Source of the DNA: Symbiodinium natans | Lineage: Eukaryota; Sar; Dinophyceae; Suessiales; Symbiodiniaceae | DNA length: 64,000 nucleotides | NCBI GenBank assembly: GCA_905221605.1 | Contig: CAJNDS010000371.1 | Location: forward strand, 1 to 64,000 | Reading direction: 5' to 3' | In this document: piece by piece, positions 19,598 through 31,647 of the stretch | Numbering within the stretch: the stretch's first letter is position 1 | Layout: the number at the start of each line of letters is the position of its first letter | Program-made: the position numbers and the translations under genes | The notes under the pieces: model-generated | Told to the model about the DNA's origin: nothing | Seen by the model: the letters and a program-made list of their open reading frames with translations, nothing else | Database searches by the model: none

Positions 19598-20117
19598 GCC
19601 GCAAGAGTCCAAGTTTTGGAGACTTTCGGCTTTCTACCCGAGCCCTGAGATTCTCTCCACCCCCCCGGGCCTACAGCGAAGACACCAAAAATCCTAGGAA
19701 GCCTTCTCAAATTTGGGGGGGCCCTGAAACCGTAAACCCCCACTTTCTTACCAAACGCCACGACTCCATGTTTTCGTCGCGCATTGAATTGTGGCCTTTA
19801 AGGCGGCGGTGTTGCACTGGTTGCACTCTACAGAGCCTGCAAGCCGACAAGCGGGATAGCAAACTCAAATTACGCTGCCCGGTCTCGTACAGCATGGGTC
19901 TGCCAGGCTGTGCAGACACGTTGCTACCTGTTTCCTGCAGTCGAGTTCAAGGGTGTGTTTGTTCCCATTAATGAGCCGACTCCCAAGCCCCCAATCGCAA
20001 GGTTGCTGCCCTAAATGCTACTCATGGCTGCTCGGACCCAGGAATCCAAAAACGTGTAGAGGTAGCATGCGCCCGTTTATGGCCCCTGAGACCCTCGAAG
20101 CTGCGTGCTTTCGTTGG

Positions 20118-20231
20118 TAATATAGGGGTCGGAAAAATCACGCATAGTATTCCCTTATGGTCCCTTTGTAATTCCACCATACTGACCCTCAAAACCCTAT
20201 TCTGATTATGCAGGCCCCTATCTATATCATG
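20118..20231 (+). mobile_element. MITE-like element, copy 2
   Basis: About 110 bp. It begins AATATAGGGGTC and ends GGCCCCTATCTATAT, which are imperfect inverted repeats of each other. The inside carries AGTATTCCCTTATGGTCCCT, a TAATTCCACCATACT block and CAAAACCCTATTCT, all shared with copy 3 at 32749-32860. There is no coding capacity, so it would move only with help from an enzyme encoded elsewhere. Confidence 0.65.
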
Positions 20232-21162
20232 CCTGTCAATGAATCCGCCCGGGCAGCCTGGGCAACTGGGCCTCACGGCCCCCAAATTTCACACAGGTGA
20301 GCGGGGTGACGACGGTGACGGCCGGCAGCATCATGTTCTCAGCGGTTACCCCTCGACTTATCTTTCCTCTGCGTTGAGCCAAGGAGGCCCGAGCCTTCTG
20401 CTTTTCTAGAATCTCGAGGCATGTTTTGTCGGCCTTTTGCTGCCGAGCCTTGGGTATACACTCGTCGCCTCGCCCAGTCTCCAGTGCACTACAACTGCGC
20501 CTGTGCTTCTAACCCAACACTGTCAACGCAAGCAGCTAGCATCGAGGAACAGCCCGGAGCATGAGCATCCTGAGCCACAAACACGAACCGCAAGTGTCGC
20601 TGCATAAACCACAGGCTCACCCTGTGCTGGGACTCCTGGCCTATAGACATCATCTTGAGGCTCTTCTCAGAGGTCCGGCTACTACATCGGCGCTGCAACT
20701 GACGCAACCGTACGTAGGGGACTCAGCCGTTGTCATTGCATTATTGGTGAGGATCGCCGTCTTTCTTGGGTGGGGCGTTACTTGGGCTGTGTGGAAGATG
20801 AGCACATACATCTAAATTTACATCAAACCCGCAAACTTTCAAACGCAAGCTTGGAGCACACCTCGGTGAATCACATCCCTGCTCTGCACACGCTTGAATT
20901 CAAATCCTTGTTGATAGAGTCTGCTCCATCCCCAGATGACTATAACCCAACATGCGGTTGCGCTCTGCGTTGCATGCTTGTGCGAAGGGCCAAGTGCGAT
21001 TGCCCCTCACAGCAATTTGCACGCCCCCCACTGCTCAACACCAGGCTCACCCGGGCTCAGTGCACCTCCTGCGACGGGGTGACGCAGGTTCCCATGCTTG
21101 TTTTTCCAAGCACCAGACCTTGCTGACCTCTTGCTAAACCTTCCTGCTAACACATTGTTCGC

Positions 21163-21276
21163 TCTTCTTATTCTTCTTCTTCTTCTTCTTCTTCTTCTTC
21201 TTCTTCTTCTTCTTCTTCTTCTTCTTCTTCTTCTTCTTCTTCTTCTTCTTCTTCTTCTTCTTCTTCTTCTTCTTCT
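21163..21276 (+). repeat. (CTT)n microsatellite
   Basis: About 37 perfect CTT/TTC triplets. The poly-Leu frame through it is an artefact. Confidence 0.98.
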
Positions 21277-21303
21277 ACCCAGAGAGGGTCCCCATTTTAG
21301 GTG

Positions 21304-21360
21304 ACCCGTCTCTCTCTATCTCTCTCTCTGCCTCTGCCTCTCTCTGTCTCTGTCTCTCCC
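21304..21360 (+). repeat. CT-rich microsatellite
   Basis: TCTC, TCTG and TGCC units, irregular. Confidence 0.8.
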
Positions 21361-21484
21361 CAAGAAAGCACAGGTTTTCCTAGTAAAGACACCCCTCCCA
21401 CCAACCCCCCCTCGTGTCGACCCATCCTTGACCTGTCCCGCTGCAGAGCGGGTGACACAGACAGACAGGCGCACACGCGCGCCC

Positions 21485-21544
21485 GCCCCACCCACCCACC
21501 CACCCACCCACCCACCCACCCACCCACCCACCCCACCCACCCAC
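21485..21544 (+). repeat. (CCCA)n microsatellite
   Basis: About 13 CCCA units, with one slip near 21530. Confidence 0.95.
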
Positions 21545-21689
<145 letters not shown>

Positions 21690-23100
21690 CTGAAGCGAAG
21701 CGAACTGCAATGCGCACTCACTCCTTGGGCCGGAGGGGCCGAGGGATGTTCTCTTTCTCCTGGCGCGGCAAGTAGTGCTGGGCGATCCATGATGGACTGA
21801 GTTGAGCTGCACTACAAACTGTAATTGCGTGGTCTTTGGCAACAGACCCTGGGCCTCTGATCTTTTGCCCTGCTTACACTGTGGGACTCTCCGAGGTCAC
21901 AGTAAACATGTTCTGAGGGAACTGGGACCTTTTGAGAACCTGCTAAGGTGATGCACCGATGGGGGCCACCAAGCTGCCAGAATGCTTTTGCAAGTAGGGC
22001 TTGGTTAGGCTTTAGGGCTCCAGGACTTGTTGTGGTTGCTCAAATTGTGAGTTCAGTGGCGCTGGTGTGCATTGATTTGAGGTTGGCTGCAAGATCCATT
22101 GTAGCCAAGGTGCTGTCGAGCCTATTTTGGTGTCTCTTGTTCTGGTACTACGACTGCGACTACGCTTACTACTACCCTAGTAGTACGAACGTTCCCTCAA
22201 CTGGCTTGTGCTCTGACATGCACGCGACAAAATGGAGGAGATGGTTTCATGATGCTGCCTAAGATCCCGAAGAGCCCGCACGCACTGCATTCTACAGCAC
22301 AGGCGGACCCCCACCATGCAATATCCGTCCATACCCCTGGAAACGTGGGGCCGGATGTCCGGCGCCTCCGGCACAGCAGGAAGATCGAGCCTGGAGGCGC
22401 CATCGGAATAAGGGGGGGCGGGGAAGAAGTTGCGGAAAGCCCACCTAGAACCCTAACTTGAGGGGCTTAAGGACCCGATCCTTCATAGGGAAAAAGGCTA
22501 CAGACGGCGTCCTGAGCCTCTCCCCCACGGCTTTGGCCCACAAGCATGTGCCATCGTAAGTCAAGCAAATCAAGTAACAGTGCTTCTCTTAGGTGCCAGT
22601 GTCTAACACCACAAACCTTGGTTCCAAAGCTTGTTCTGAATTGGAGAGGTCTCCCCAGAAACGAGGCCTGGTGTCCCGGAGCCCCGCCAGCGGTTTGGCG
22701 CGGCTGCGCTGCCTCAGAGGCCAAAAGGCGGGGCGCACTGCGCTGTCGGGGTAGAAGCTGGGAAGCTGAGCCTTGGGACCCTTTGGGAAGCTTCAGGCAT
22801 GGCACTCGGGTTTCTGAGCTGTTTCGGGATTGAGCCGGGGGTATTTTCAATCTTCCGCCGCCCTGCAAAGCTTGGGTTCGAGCAAGGCTCGCAATTCCAA
22901 AGCTGGTGGAGCCGAAACCCCACCCGGACCAGATCGTCCGCAATGGTTTTTTGCATCTGGGTAATGACCAGCCCGAAGAGTAAAAACTAGTGATAAACTT
23001 TTCCCAGTGCTCTTCTACACAGTCAGAAAACGCCACAACACTGAGATGACAGCACTAGATGGGCCACAATTTGTGTTGGTAGTTTCATGAATTCGTTTTT
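21690..23100. other. Spacer downstream of the PPR gene
   Basis: No supported gene. A minus-strand frame of 189 codons (22467-23036) starts 70 bp beyond the PPR stop codon and contains no recognised domain. It may be the 3' untranslated region and beyond. Confidence 0.35.
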
Positions 23101-23106
23101 GACGGT

Positions 23107-24621
23107 TCAGGATCCGTTGCGGACATGCTGAGACCGCTTCCCCGAATGACAGCCGGTCATGGCGTTGAAGAGCTGTAAGGCCATCTGCCACTGCCGGCCC
23201 CTGTCACATGCACTGATGGTGGCGTTGTAGCTGCTTGCGTCCGGGGCTATGTTGGCCCAAGGCATAGCGTGGAACAGCACCAGAGACAGCTGCCACTGTC
23301 CACCCACCTCACATGCGGTGATGGTGGCATTGTAGCTGACTACGTCTGGAGCGAGCCTTGCTTGGGGCATGAGGTGGAAGAGCTGCAAGGCGATCTGCCA
23401 CTCCATGCCCTTCTCGCAGGAGCTCACGGCGGCGTTGTAGCTGACAACATTGGGAGAGAGCTTGGCCTTCGGCATGCTCCGAAAGAGTCGCAAGGCCAAG
23501 TGGCACTGACCGACTTTCTCACAGGCGCTGATGGTAGCATTGAAGCTGATTTCGTCGGGTACGATGCTTGCCGCCGGCATAGAGTTCAGCAGATGCAGGG
23601 CCAGTTGCCACTGGCCCCCCTTTTCACAGCAGCTGATGGCAGCACTGTAGCTGATAAGGTTCGGCTTCACTTTGACCCTGGGCATCGACTCAAACAGCTG
23701 CATGGCTGGCTGCCACCTTGCCCCTTTCTCACAAGAGCTGAGGGCGGTGCTGTAGTTAAAGACGTTCGGAGCAAGTTGGATTCGAGGCATGGAGTCCAAA
23801 AGCTGCAGTGCCATCTCCCAGCCTTTCTCAGAAGCGCTGCAAGCGCCGATGGCCGTGTTGAAGCTCATGACGTCGGGATCCACACGCGCTTCGGGCATGG
23901 AGCCGAAGATCTGAAGGGCCAGCTGCCACTGCCCTGCCTTCTCACAGGAGCCCATCGCGGCGCTGTAGCTGACGACATCCGGTGAGAGCCGCTGTGCGGG
24001 TATCGACTGGAAGAGCCTCAAAGCCAGGGGCCACCGGCGGCCCATGGCGCCGATGCCGGCGTTGTAGCTGACCACCGTGGGCAAGATGCCCAACACCTCC
24101 ATGTGGCCCAAGAGCTGCAGAGCCTTGGCCCACTGGGCACCGCTCCCCAGGGCGCTCAATGTGGCGTTGCAAACGACGGCCTGCTTGCTCCCCTTCTTCC
24201 CTTGCGCCTTTGACCAGAGCTCGAAGAATCGCAAGGCTCGTTCCCACTCCTTGGCCCGGGCCCCCATGCTAATGCTCAGCGCATAGCCAGCGGAGGACAA
24301 ACACCCGGGACGGCCGTTTGCAAGAGCTTCCGCAAATTCACGGCCCAGGTCATCCCTGTTTTGCATCCTCGCTTCCTGCAAGATCTCCAAGGCGGACTGG
24401 GCAGAACAATGCCCTTCCAACATGCATTCCATCCGCCGTTCCAGTTGCGTCAAAGTGCCCCTTGAGGTGCTGGGCCCCAGCGCACGCGTCGCATGGAAGG
24501 CCCGCACGCGCATGACGCGGGCCAAGCCAAGTCGTTTAGGCGTCTCTGTGTTTACAGTTTCTGCAAGAGTCTTGGCAGACCCGTACTGCTGCACCACGGA
24601 AACCAAGCACGTACATCCCAA
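23107..24621 (-). CDS. Pentatricopeptide repeat (PPR) protein, probably organellar RNA binding
   Basis: The 504-codon minus-strand frame encodes about ten PPR repeats of the P type at residues 148-182, 183-215 (33 aa), 216-250, 251-286 (36 aa), 287-321, 322-356, 357-391, 392-426, 427-461 and a partial one from 462. Each repeat follows VVSYNAxxxxCEKGxQWQLALxLFxxMPxAxLxPD. PPR proteins bind single-stranded RNA in mitochondria or plastids, one base per repeat. The frame opens after a TAG with a TTG; the first ATG is codon 37 (24513), giving 468 residues whose start (MRVRAFHATRALG) is Arg-rich and could be a mitochondrial targeting peptide. No SMR, DYW or other C-terminal domain is present, and the protein ends 43 residues into the last unit. 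There are no introns, unlike the other loci in the window. Residues upstream of codon 37 may be 5' leader or a spliced exon. Confidence 0.92.
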   Translation of the reverse strand: MGCTCLVSVVQQYGSAKTLAETVNTETPKRLGLARVMRVRAFHATRALGPSTSRGTLTQLERRMECMLEGHCSAQSALEILQEARMQNRDDLGREFAEALANGRPGCLSSAGYALSISMGARAKEWERALRFFELWSKAQGKKGSKQAVVCNATLSALGSGAQWAKALQLLGHMEVLGILPTVVSYNAGIGAMGRRWPLALRLFQSIPAQRLSPDVVSYSAAMGSCEKAGQWQLALQIFGSMPEARVDPDVMSFNTAIGACSASEKGWEMALQLLDSMPRIQLAPNVFNYSTALSSCEKGARWQPAMQLFESMPRVKVKPNLISYSAAISCCEKGGQWQLALHLLNSMPAASIVPDEISFNATISACEKVGQCHLALRLFRSMPKAKLSPNVVSYNAAVSSCEKGMEWQIALQLFHLMPQARLAPDVVSYNATITACEVGGQWQLSLVLFHAMPWANIAPDASSYNATISACDRGRQWQMALQLFNAMTGCHSGKRSQHVRNGS

Positions 24622-27600
24622 TCCCTACATCACCACCAACTCCGACCTTGAGCCCTCACAACCTGCTTGGGTTTGGAGTTCAAGGTTTCTGGATCAAACT
24701 CCAAACAAACGCAACCCTGGCCCGGAGATCCAGCACAAAGCCCACCACAAACCAGGAAGGCCCCAGTTCTCCAATCATTCGAGAAAATCACCAGGGTCCC
24801 GTGCAGAAGCTCCTCCAAAGACAATGTTCCTGGCTTCCGAGCCGGCGCCTGTCAAGACTGAAGTCACCAGCACGTAGACAGCTCTCAAGGGAGGGCTGAG
24901 GGATTCGAAAAAAAGCAAGTACATGCAAATACCCAAATTGCGTGAGCTTGGAAAGTTATTAAAGGTCGTGCTCTGACAGCGAACACTCCCGCAGCCTGAA
25001 TAGTCCCAGATCCCAGAAGTCCTCAAAACAAGCCCGCAGAGTATCCCTGGAACACACACACCCAGACACTCCAGGATACTCTGGCGGGATTCTCTGGGAG
25101 CATATCCAGGAGACCCACACGAAGAGAGTAGCTGAGGAAAACCGAGAAGAGGGTGGTGAAAAAGCAGGCCCTGATTACGAGCAGGAAAATCATAAATGGT
25201 GGCTCGACGCATAGGTCGCATCTCATCACGCACATGAAAGGGGGCTCGTGCTCCAGGCAATGTGCCGTACTGGCAATCGCAACTTCAAAAACAACGTGTT
25301 CAAATACAGAAGTGCTGGGCCTGCGTGCTCCCTTCAACTACTGTGAGATTGCAGGACCTTCCCTGAATTCTTGCATCATGCATAGACGGACCTGTAAGTT
25401 GCATGTTTGGCGCTATACACCAAAGGTCCCCTTCTCCCCAACCTGATGCAAGCAGCGCGCACCTCCTCATCCAGGGACCTGAAAGACAGTGCACGACCAA
25501 CACGGGTCTGGGGTCAGATGCTTGGTTTGGAGGCACAACACTTTCACTCCCGGCCGTCTGCAGGTTCGAGAACACGCTTCCATGGGGCAAACGATAGCAA
25601 AACCCACTTCTTCTGAAGCTCATCAGACATTCCAATGTTGATCCATTGAGCACACAAAACCCCAAGGTATGCCCAAAATAGGAGCTATGCAGCTACGACG
25701 GCCACCCGGGAGGGATTTTGCACGGAAAAAAACCCCCGTTGTCCCTCTCCAGCCGAGGCACGAAAGGCTTGGAGGGTTTGAGTGGAGTGGCGCCAGTACC
25801 TCTCAAAAAATGAGAGAACTGCCCTGGAACCAAGCAAAGCAAAGCTCTAGAACTGCCAGCCGAAAAATACCAAGACTACACCTCGATCTTGAATCCATCT
25901 GCACTGGGTCTGCAAACGCCTCGAAAAAGACTCACTACCCGGACTACATTCCAATGCTAACTAGTCGTTCGGGTTCGGAAAGCAGCCCAAACTGCAAGCC
26001 CCTCCCGATACCTCCCCTCTGGCACACCTCTGCGTACAGCAGCCGATGGGCCAAGAGCTCAGGCAAGGACGGTCGTCGCCTGAAAAAAAACTGGAGCGAT
26101 AGCTTCGAGGGCTAAGTTTCCCCTTGCGGAGCAATTCTTGAGCAAAGCTTCTGAGGGGTAACATGATGGAGGAGGAATATAACAAAGACATAACAACGTT
26201 CGGGATCATGGTCCAGGCCTCCTTGGTTGGAGATTAGCTCCGGGCAGCTCGTACCAAGCATACCCAGTCATTCCGTCCAAGATCTAGGGTCAACTCAGGG
26301 GTTCAACGGATGAGGATGTGGGTTGCACATGATGGCACACGATTGCACCTGAATGAGTTGGATATCGATCCGATGAGGCGGAGGACCGTCTGCATGCTGA
26401 AAAACCCGAAAGCCCTTGAACTGCGCTTTGCCCCGCATTGCGTCACATCTGCAAAATCGGCCGAAAGCCTCCTCCAACTACTACAGCAAACTTCTCAACT
26501 CTTGAGGTTCACAGGTTCACCCACCGGTGCACTTCTCCAACCTCGGGTCCCGCTGCAAGCAGCCACCCAGAACCTCGATCAATGCCTCGTGGCGAGAGCT
26601 AAGAAGAGGCTCCGCAGAGTTTCCATGGACTGCGGGTGCCCGTGGGTGCCCTCGCTTCAGGATCACGGTGCGCCGAACCAAGCCCCCCAGAACACCAAAT
26701 GAGAATGATGCGGGAAGCCGAAGGGCGGTGGCTTCAAGGTTCAACACATGGGGGGGTGGCAGGGTTTTCGCTGAGCCCTACCCCTCTTGTTCGAAGATCG
26801 CTGCAGCTATACTGTGTGAACGCATCTTGTGAGTCAAGACAGAGAAATCCAGGACTCACGGTCTACAACGAAATGGCAACTCTTGAGATGGCAATCGGGT
26901 AGTGCCCCCAAGGCCTTGGAGGCCGCCGGCTGCCCTTCCAGAAGGTGGCCCGGGGGGAACCTGGGAGCGTGGACAAAGCGATCCTGAGCACAGCCAATGT
27001 TGCCATGTGTTGCCATATGTTGCCATATGTTGCCATATTGCCATGTTGAAAAAGTTCAGAACTCGGATACAGCTTGGCATCTAGGACTCATGGGCCAGGG
27101 AGAACTGTACAAGGCAGAGTCCAAGCAACGACCACGCGCGTACCTCAGATGAAAGTGATGTCACCAACCCTTCCCGACGGTCTTGTGGCATGCTGGTCGA
27201 AACAGCACAACATTCGTGCAAGCTAGGCCAGCTTCTGGCTTGACGTCAGGCCATCAGGCCAGCGTGCGCATGTCTTCTCCGCTCGCTGCATGGAGGATTG
27301 AACTTCAGCGTTCGCAACTTGATGGGTGCTAACCGTGACTGTGACGGCACCCTGAAAACTCCTCACGCTTGATACCGTGTTGGCAAGTTTACCATCCCGT
27401 TATCTGAAGGCACGATAACGACTCCAGTTGCTTCAGCAACGCGAACAGCAGGGCTCGGACGACCATGCCCACCACGAGCGCTAGCTATTGGCTGCCCATT
27501 CCCACGCGACGGGCATTTTTCCACACAGCTCGAACGTCCGTGCGGTCTCACATTTCCGGAAGGCAGGACCATCCAAACAAGGCCTTTCAGCAATCCATGC

Positions 27601-28035
27601 TTGGTAGAATTCGCAATTCTCAATACGACTGGAATTGCGAAGTGTGCTGACAACTTCTCACCTTCCAAGCGACTGGGCATCTGCCAGCGAAAGTGGAGAC
27701 TACCTATCGGCGGCTTCCATTCACGATGGACGTGAAATCCTATGCAGTGCCGGAAGGCTCCGTATGTAAATTCCAAGGATTCCGCGATTAGGGGTGAGGA
27801 TCGGAATCTTCTAAACCCAAATCCTTGTCCTTGCACTGCATTCTGCAAGCAGACCCCCACGTCTCAAACCTGCAATTCCTGTACCATTTGGATCCCGTTG
27901 CAGGAAGCAGCCAAGCGTAGTGGAGAGTGAAACCAGGCCGGCGTGAGAATGTCCTGCGATTCAGATAGTTCTGGATTTGAAGGTTTGGCAAAGCCTTATA
28001 AATTATGCGATGCATGGGTGCCAGGCACAAAATTC
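24622..28035. other. Non-coding spacer
   Basis: No clear gene apart from one candidate exon (26913-26992). A small tandem run of the word TTGCCATATG occurs at 26998-27045. Short frames without domains cover both strands. Confidence 0.35.
26913..26992 (+). CDS. Candidate exon, unknown protein
   Basis: An 80-bp open stretch preceded by CCCCCAAG and followed by a possible GC donor. It reads LGGRRLPFQKVARGEPGS and then VDKAILST. The amino-acid mix and the GC-rich third positions look coding, but no family is recognised and no partner exon was located. Confidence 0.28.
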
Positions 28036-28038
28036 AGC

Positions 28039-28065
28039 GCGGCGACGACGACGACGACGACCACA

Positions 28066-28096
<31 letters not shown>

Positions 28097-28103
28097 CGAC
28101 GAC

Positions 28104-28134
<31 letters not shown>

Positions 28135-28375
28135 GCGACAACGACGACGATTACGATTACGATTCCGATTAAGATTAAGGTTCAGATTAAGATTAAGATT
28201 ACGATTACGATAACGACTACGACTGCGAATACGATTACGATTACGATTATTACGACTACCACTACCTCCTGCCTGCCTCCTGCCTCCTACCTCCTACCTC
28301 CTACCTCCTACCTCCTACGTCCTACCTCCTACCTCCAACCTCCCACCTCGTACCTCCTACCTACGACTTCTACTT
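28039..28375 (+). repeat. Compound repeat: CGA/CGG, then GATTAC, then CCTCCTA
   Basis: 28039-28140 is made of CGA and CGG triplets. It passes into GATTAC-like hexamers (28143-28255) and then into CCTCCTA heptamers (about 28258-28370). Three unrelated-looking units follow one another with short transition zones. The Thr- and Arg-rich frames here are artefacts of the triplets. Confidence 0.9.
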
Positions 28376-29206
28376 TTCTTCCTCTCCGATTTCTATTGCT
28401 ACGAGAAACTTTGACTACGACCACGACCTACCTGCGACTGGGTGGCACACGTTGTAGGGTGTCTGTGCTTCAGGTGTATTGCTGCAAGTCTTCAGCGGCA
28501 ATTGCTTCACTTTGAAGGCTTTTCTCACTCGCGGCTGCGGGCTTTGCACGCTAACCTTGAGCGCCGCCTGCGAAAAAAAACAACTACGTAAACTACGACT
28601 CGAGACCACCAGTGGCCCAGGGTGGCTTTTTGCACGGAGAGGGCAGTGAGTAGTTTTGCACGTTCTGTTACGCTGATGGGGCATCCCAGAGTCCTTTCTC
28701 TTATAGGCTCCCTGGCATTCTCTTGGCTTCCGAGCAGAGCCTCCCCCGGATTCATTTTCAGGAGCTCAGCTGGCCATCTGAAGCTCACCTCGGTTAGAGG
28801 CGGTCTTCTTGCTTCTGGAGATCCATGCAGTGTATAAGAAAAGTATCATGCTGCGAGTCGCAATGCGAAAGAAACAATCCAACATAATCCAACTAACCAT
28901 CCAGCAGTCCATCATCCTATATCGTGTCTTGTGCAGCGCGCAAAGAGCGTGTACGGACTAGGCCAATGGCCAGGGCCTCAGGACTTCGAAGACAGAACGA
29001 GGTCATGGCGAGGGTCACAGCTCTGGGTCACAGCGAGGGCTTGCGGGGAGCGGTCTTTCGCATGTAGGGCTTTACGTGCACACAGAACTGGGAGATTCCT
29101 GCCGATTAGAAGCCGTGTCCTCAATGCTCGAATCTTGGTTGCATCTGGCTTGCAATGTTGCGGTGCAAAACGGCACATGACTACCTTCCTCGGGCGGCCC
29201 ACTTGC

Positions 29207-29565
29207 CGCGGCTGAGCTCCTCAAAGTCGTCGATGATTCGCTTCCTCAGCTCTCTTTGCGCCAAGGCGTCGTAGGGTCGGTGGCTCTTCTCTCTCTGCTT
29301 CTCTTTATCAAATTCCATGCAAAGGCGGCGCAATCGCAATGGTGCTGGCACACTTGGATGCTTTCGGACTCAAAGCTTTGACCGAGCTCTCAAATTTTCA
29401 GGGCAGCAGCCGTGGGCCCCTAGAGAAGGCCCTGGAAAAACGCCCCAAGCTTCCGGACCTCCCTGCCGGCCCCCATCCCCACCAAGTCCTACTGCTCCAG
29501 CCGGGCGGCATCTCCTCCAGCTGCTCGTGCACCTTTTCCAGCTGCGTGTCCTCCTCTTCGGCCAC
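29207..29565 (-). CDS. Two exons of a charged coiled-coil protein
   Basis: Exon 1 (29565-29502, 64 bp) follows GGCAG and reads VAEEEDTQLEKVHEQLEEMPP; it ends one base into a codon at a GC donor. Exon 2 (29302-29207, 96 bp) follows AAAG, supplies the two missing codon bases and reads KQREKSHRPYDALAQRELRK followed by RIIDDFEELSR; it ends at the strong donor GCAAGT. Phases fit exactly and both donors are GC, as in the kinase locus. The sequence is highly charged and helical. No family is recognised. More exons must exist on both sides. The first border of exon 2 could lie further upstream, because the frame stays open. Confidence 0.5.
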
Positions 29566-29569
29566 CTGC

Positions 29570-31640
29570 CACTGCTCAGTGGATCGAGGATGGTTCGAGG
29601 GTTCTTGGCTTAGGGGGAGGGCGCTTCCAAGAGATCCCTGTTGAAAGGGTTCATCTCGTTGAAACAGCATCGTACTGCCAACTCTTCGCGGGCGACACGC
29701 GCATAGGGCGGGGCTTGGGGTGTCCAGGTCGAAAGCTGACTTGGGCTCTTGATGAACGCTGAGCCCTTAAAGAGGAACAAGAAGGGAAGGAACAAAAGTC
29801 AGAATGTTTGAACCAAGGCCAGCTCGGAGGCCCAGCATTGAGACAACTCGTTGAGAACTGTTTCTGGTCTTCTTCTGGCTGTTCCCTTTGCGTCCGCACT
29901 CCACTGAGTGTCCACCTTGTCCAGCTGGTTACCAGTACATTGGAAGCCATCAGCATCCATCAGCTACATGCCATGACACAAGTAGTCCACCGTCAAGCAA
30001 GTTCTGCCGGCACCCCAACACGGTCAGACCCACTCACGGAGCTTCTTTGCCCACAAGAGGAGGGGTCTTTGAGTCTTTGATTTCGAGGCCCCGCGTGCGC
30101 ACGCGCGTACACGTGCGCCGCGTGCGCCGCAGGGGAGGGCACCGTCAAATTGTTTATGGCCGTTGGCCGTTGCCCCGGCGGCTTCCACACCGCCTCCCCA
30201 GTGCAAAGCTGCCCTCAGTAAGGGACTGACTCTCTACCTCTTCTTTTTTCACTCTACAGTCTTGAGCCTGCCTAAACCATCTGCCACAGCAGCAAAAAGA
30301 TGAAAGCAAGCAAGACGGCGAGACTTTTGCTTTGCAGAACCAGAGGTAGCCGTTGACGGTCTGATTCCCCACCTTGCCTCAGGCCGGGGATGGGGCTGAC
30401 AATTCTGGTATAGCTATGAAAAACCCTTCGATCCTCCGAAAGGGTCCTGGACTCCTAAGTATGACGTGAAAGGACACAAGCGTCGGGTTTTCATTTGGGC
30501 CGCAGTGAATAGCATGTCGCTGAGGAGGCGCCCTGCTTTGTCGGGCTGTGATCCGTAGTTCTCGAAGTTTTGGCTCCGGGGGTCTAGGTCCCGCCCAGCA
30601 CACCCCAAAGCCTGTGCCAAAGGCTGGTACATAACTACATCAAGACCTTAGGCCCTTTCGTGACGGGAGCGTGCTTCGCAGAACTGAACCGCCAAGGTCC
30701 AGGCATCGCCAGTACCCCCTCGTAAGTCAACACCTCTACGCCTCTAAGCCTTCACATCCGGGTCACAAGCCTTTCCTGCGTGTATGGGCAGGTTTTTAGG
30801 AGAGGTGTCAAGGGGCACAAGTATGCGTTGGTGGCTACTAGCGTGGCGGGCTCAGGTTGAATCAAAGGGTGCTTCGATTTCAGAGTGCTAAGGCAGCCTT
30901 CGCACAAAGTAGGAAACAACTATATGCGACATCCCCGCAGTCATACCCCGGTCTCCGTAACTAAATCGAGGCGCTGTTTACCCAAATATCCTTCGGCGAC
31001 TGCATGGAGCAAATCCTGAGAGGTGGGAAGGCACAGCGACCCATTTGGACACGGTCAAGACTCAAAGTCTTCGGGGGTTTTGGGGGTTCTCCTCTTTCAA
31101 TAGTTTCTTTCCGGGTTCAGACCTTGCGAAACCTCGCAACGAAAGCTTTTTGGAGACTCCAGACTCCAGACTGCAGCCGAAGTGGCGCGATGCTGAGCTG
31201 ACACAAAAAGAAAGGCAGCACAACCTGAGCGCAAGGTCTGCTTCCGAAAAGGCGGCTTGCTTACGGCTCCTCATAGCTCCTCTTTCCCACAAGGAAAGAG
31301 GGGACTCTACCGGGGACTCATGCACGAGGCTTCCAAGGGCTCACAATGCTGAAAGTACTCCAGCCGCAGAAAGAAACAACGCAAGACCTTTCTTTCAGTT
31401 GAAAGAGCTCTGCCGGGGAGAGCTCTTGAAAAGGGACAGCGATGCCCAGCAACTGATTTTAAAGGCCCCACTAAAACAGGTAGAACAGGATATTCCGCAC
31501 TCCACAGATTGCCAGTACTCTTGCAAAGGGCTTACCGTCCAGGGAAAGCTCCTCTCAAAAACCGAAGTGCGAACCTACAGCCCCGGAAACATTCACTCGC
31601 CGCCCTAATTCTAGACCCGGTGCAGAGGAGAAGCCGCAAC
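29570..31640. other. Spacer, no supported gene
   Basis: A frame of 187 codons (31045-31608, plus strand) ends just before the telomere-like array; it has no domain and uses a non-ATG start. A GTGCGC-rich patch lies at 30091-30132. Upstream exons of the coiled-coil gene may be present but were not recognised. Confidence 0.35.
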
Positions 31641-31647
31641 ATCAGAG

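Larger units (their letters stand above)
16816..21160. other. Spacer with small telomere-like tracts
   Basis: Contains the candidate exon at 17652-17813, a MITE-like element at 20118-20231 and two short CCCTAAA tracts. Otherwise I see no gene. The stretch 20713-20812 encodes a hydrophobic segment (VVIALLVRIAVFLGWGVTWAVW) that could be part of a membrane-protein exon, but splice borders are unclear. Confidence 0.35.

Noticed and set aside
25555-25580. GGTTCGAGAAC resembling a tRNA B box
   Set aside because: No matching A box or cloverleaf could be formed around it.
28039-28375. CRISPR-like regular repeats
   Set aside because: Units are contiguous microsatellites without spacers; no CRISPR array or cas gene is present anywhere in the window.
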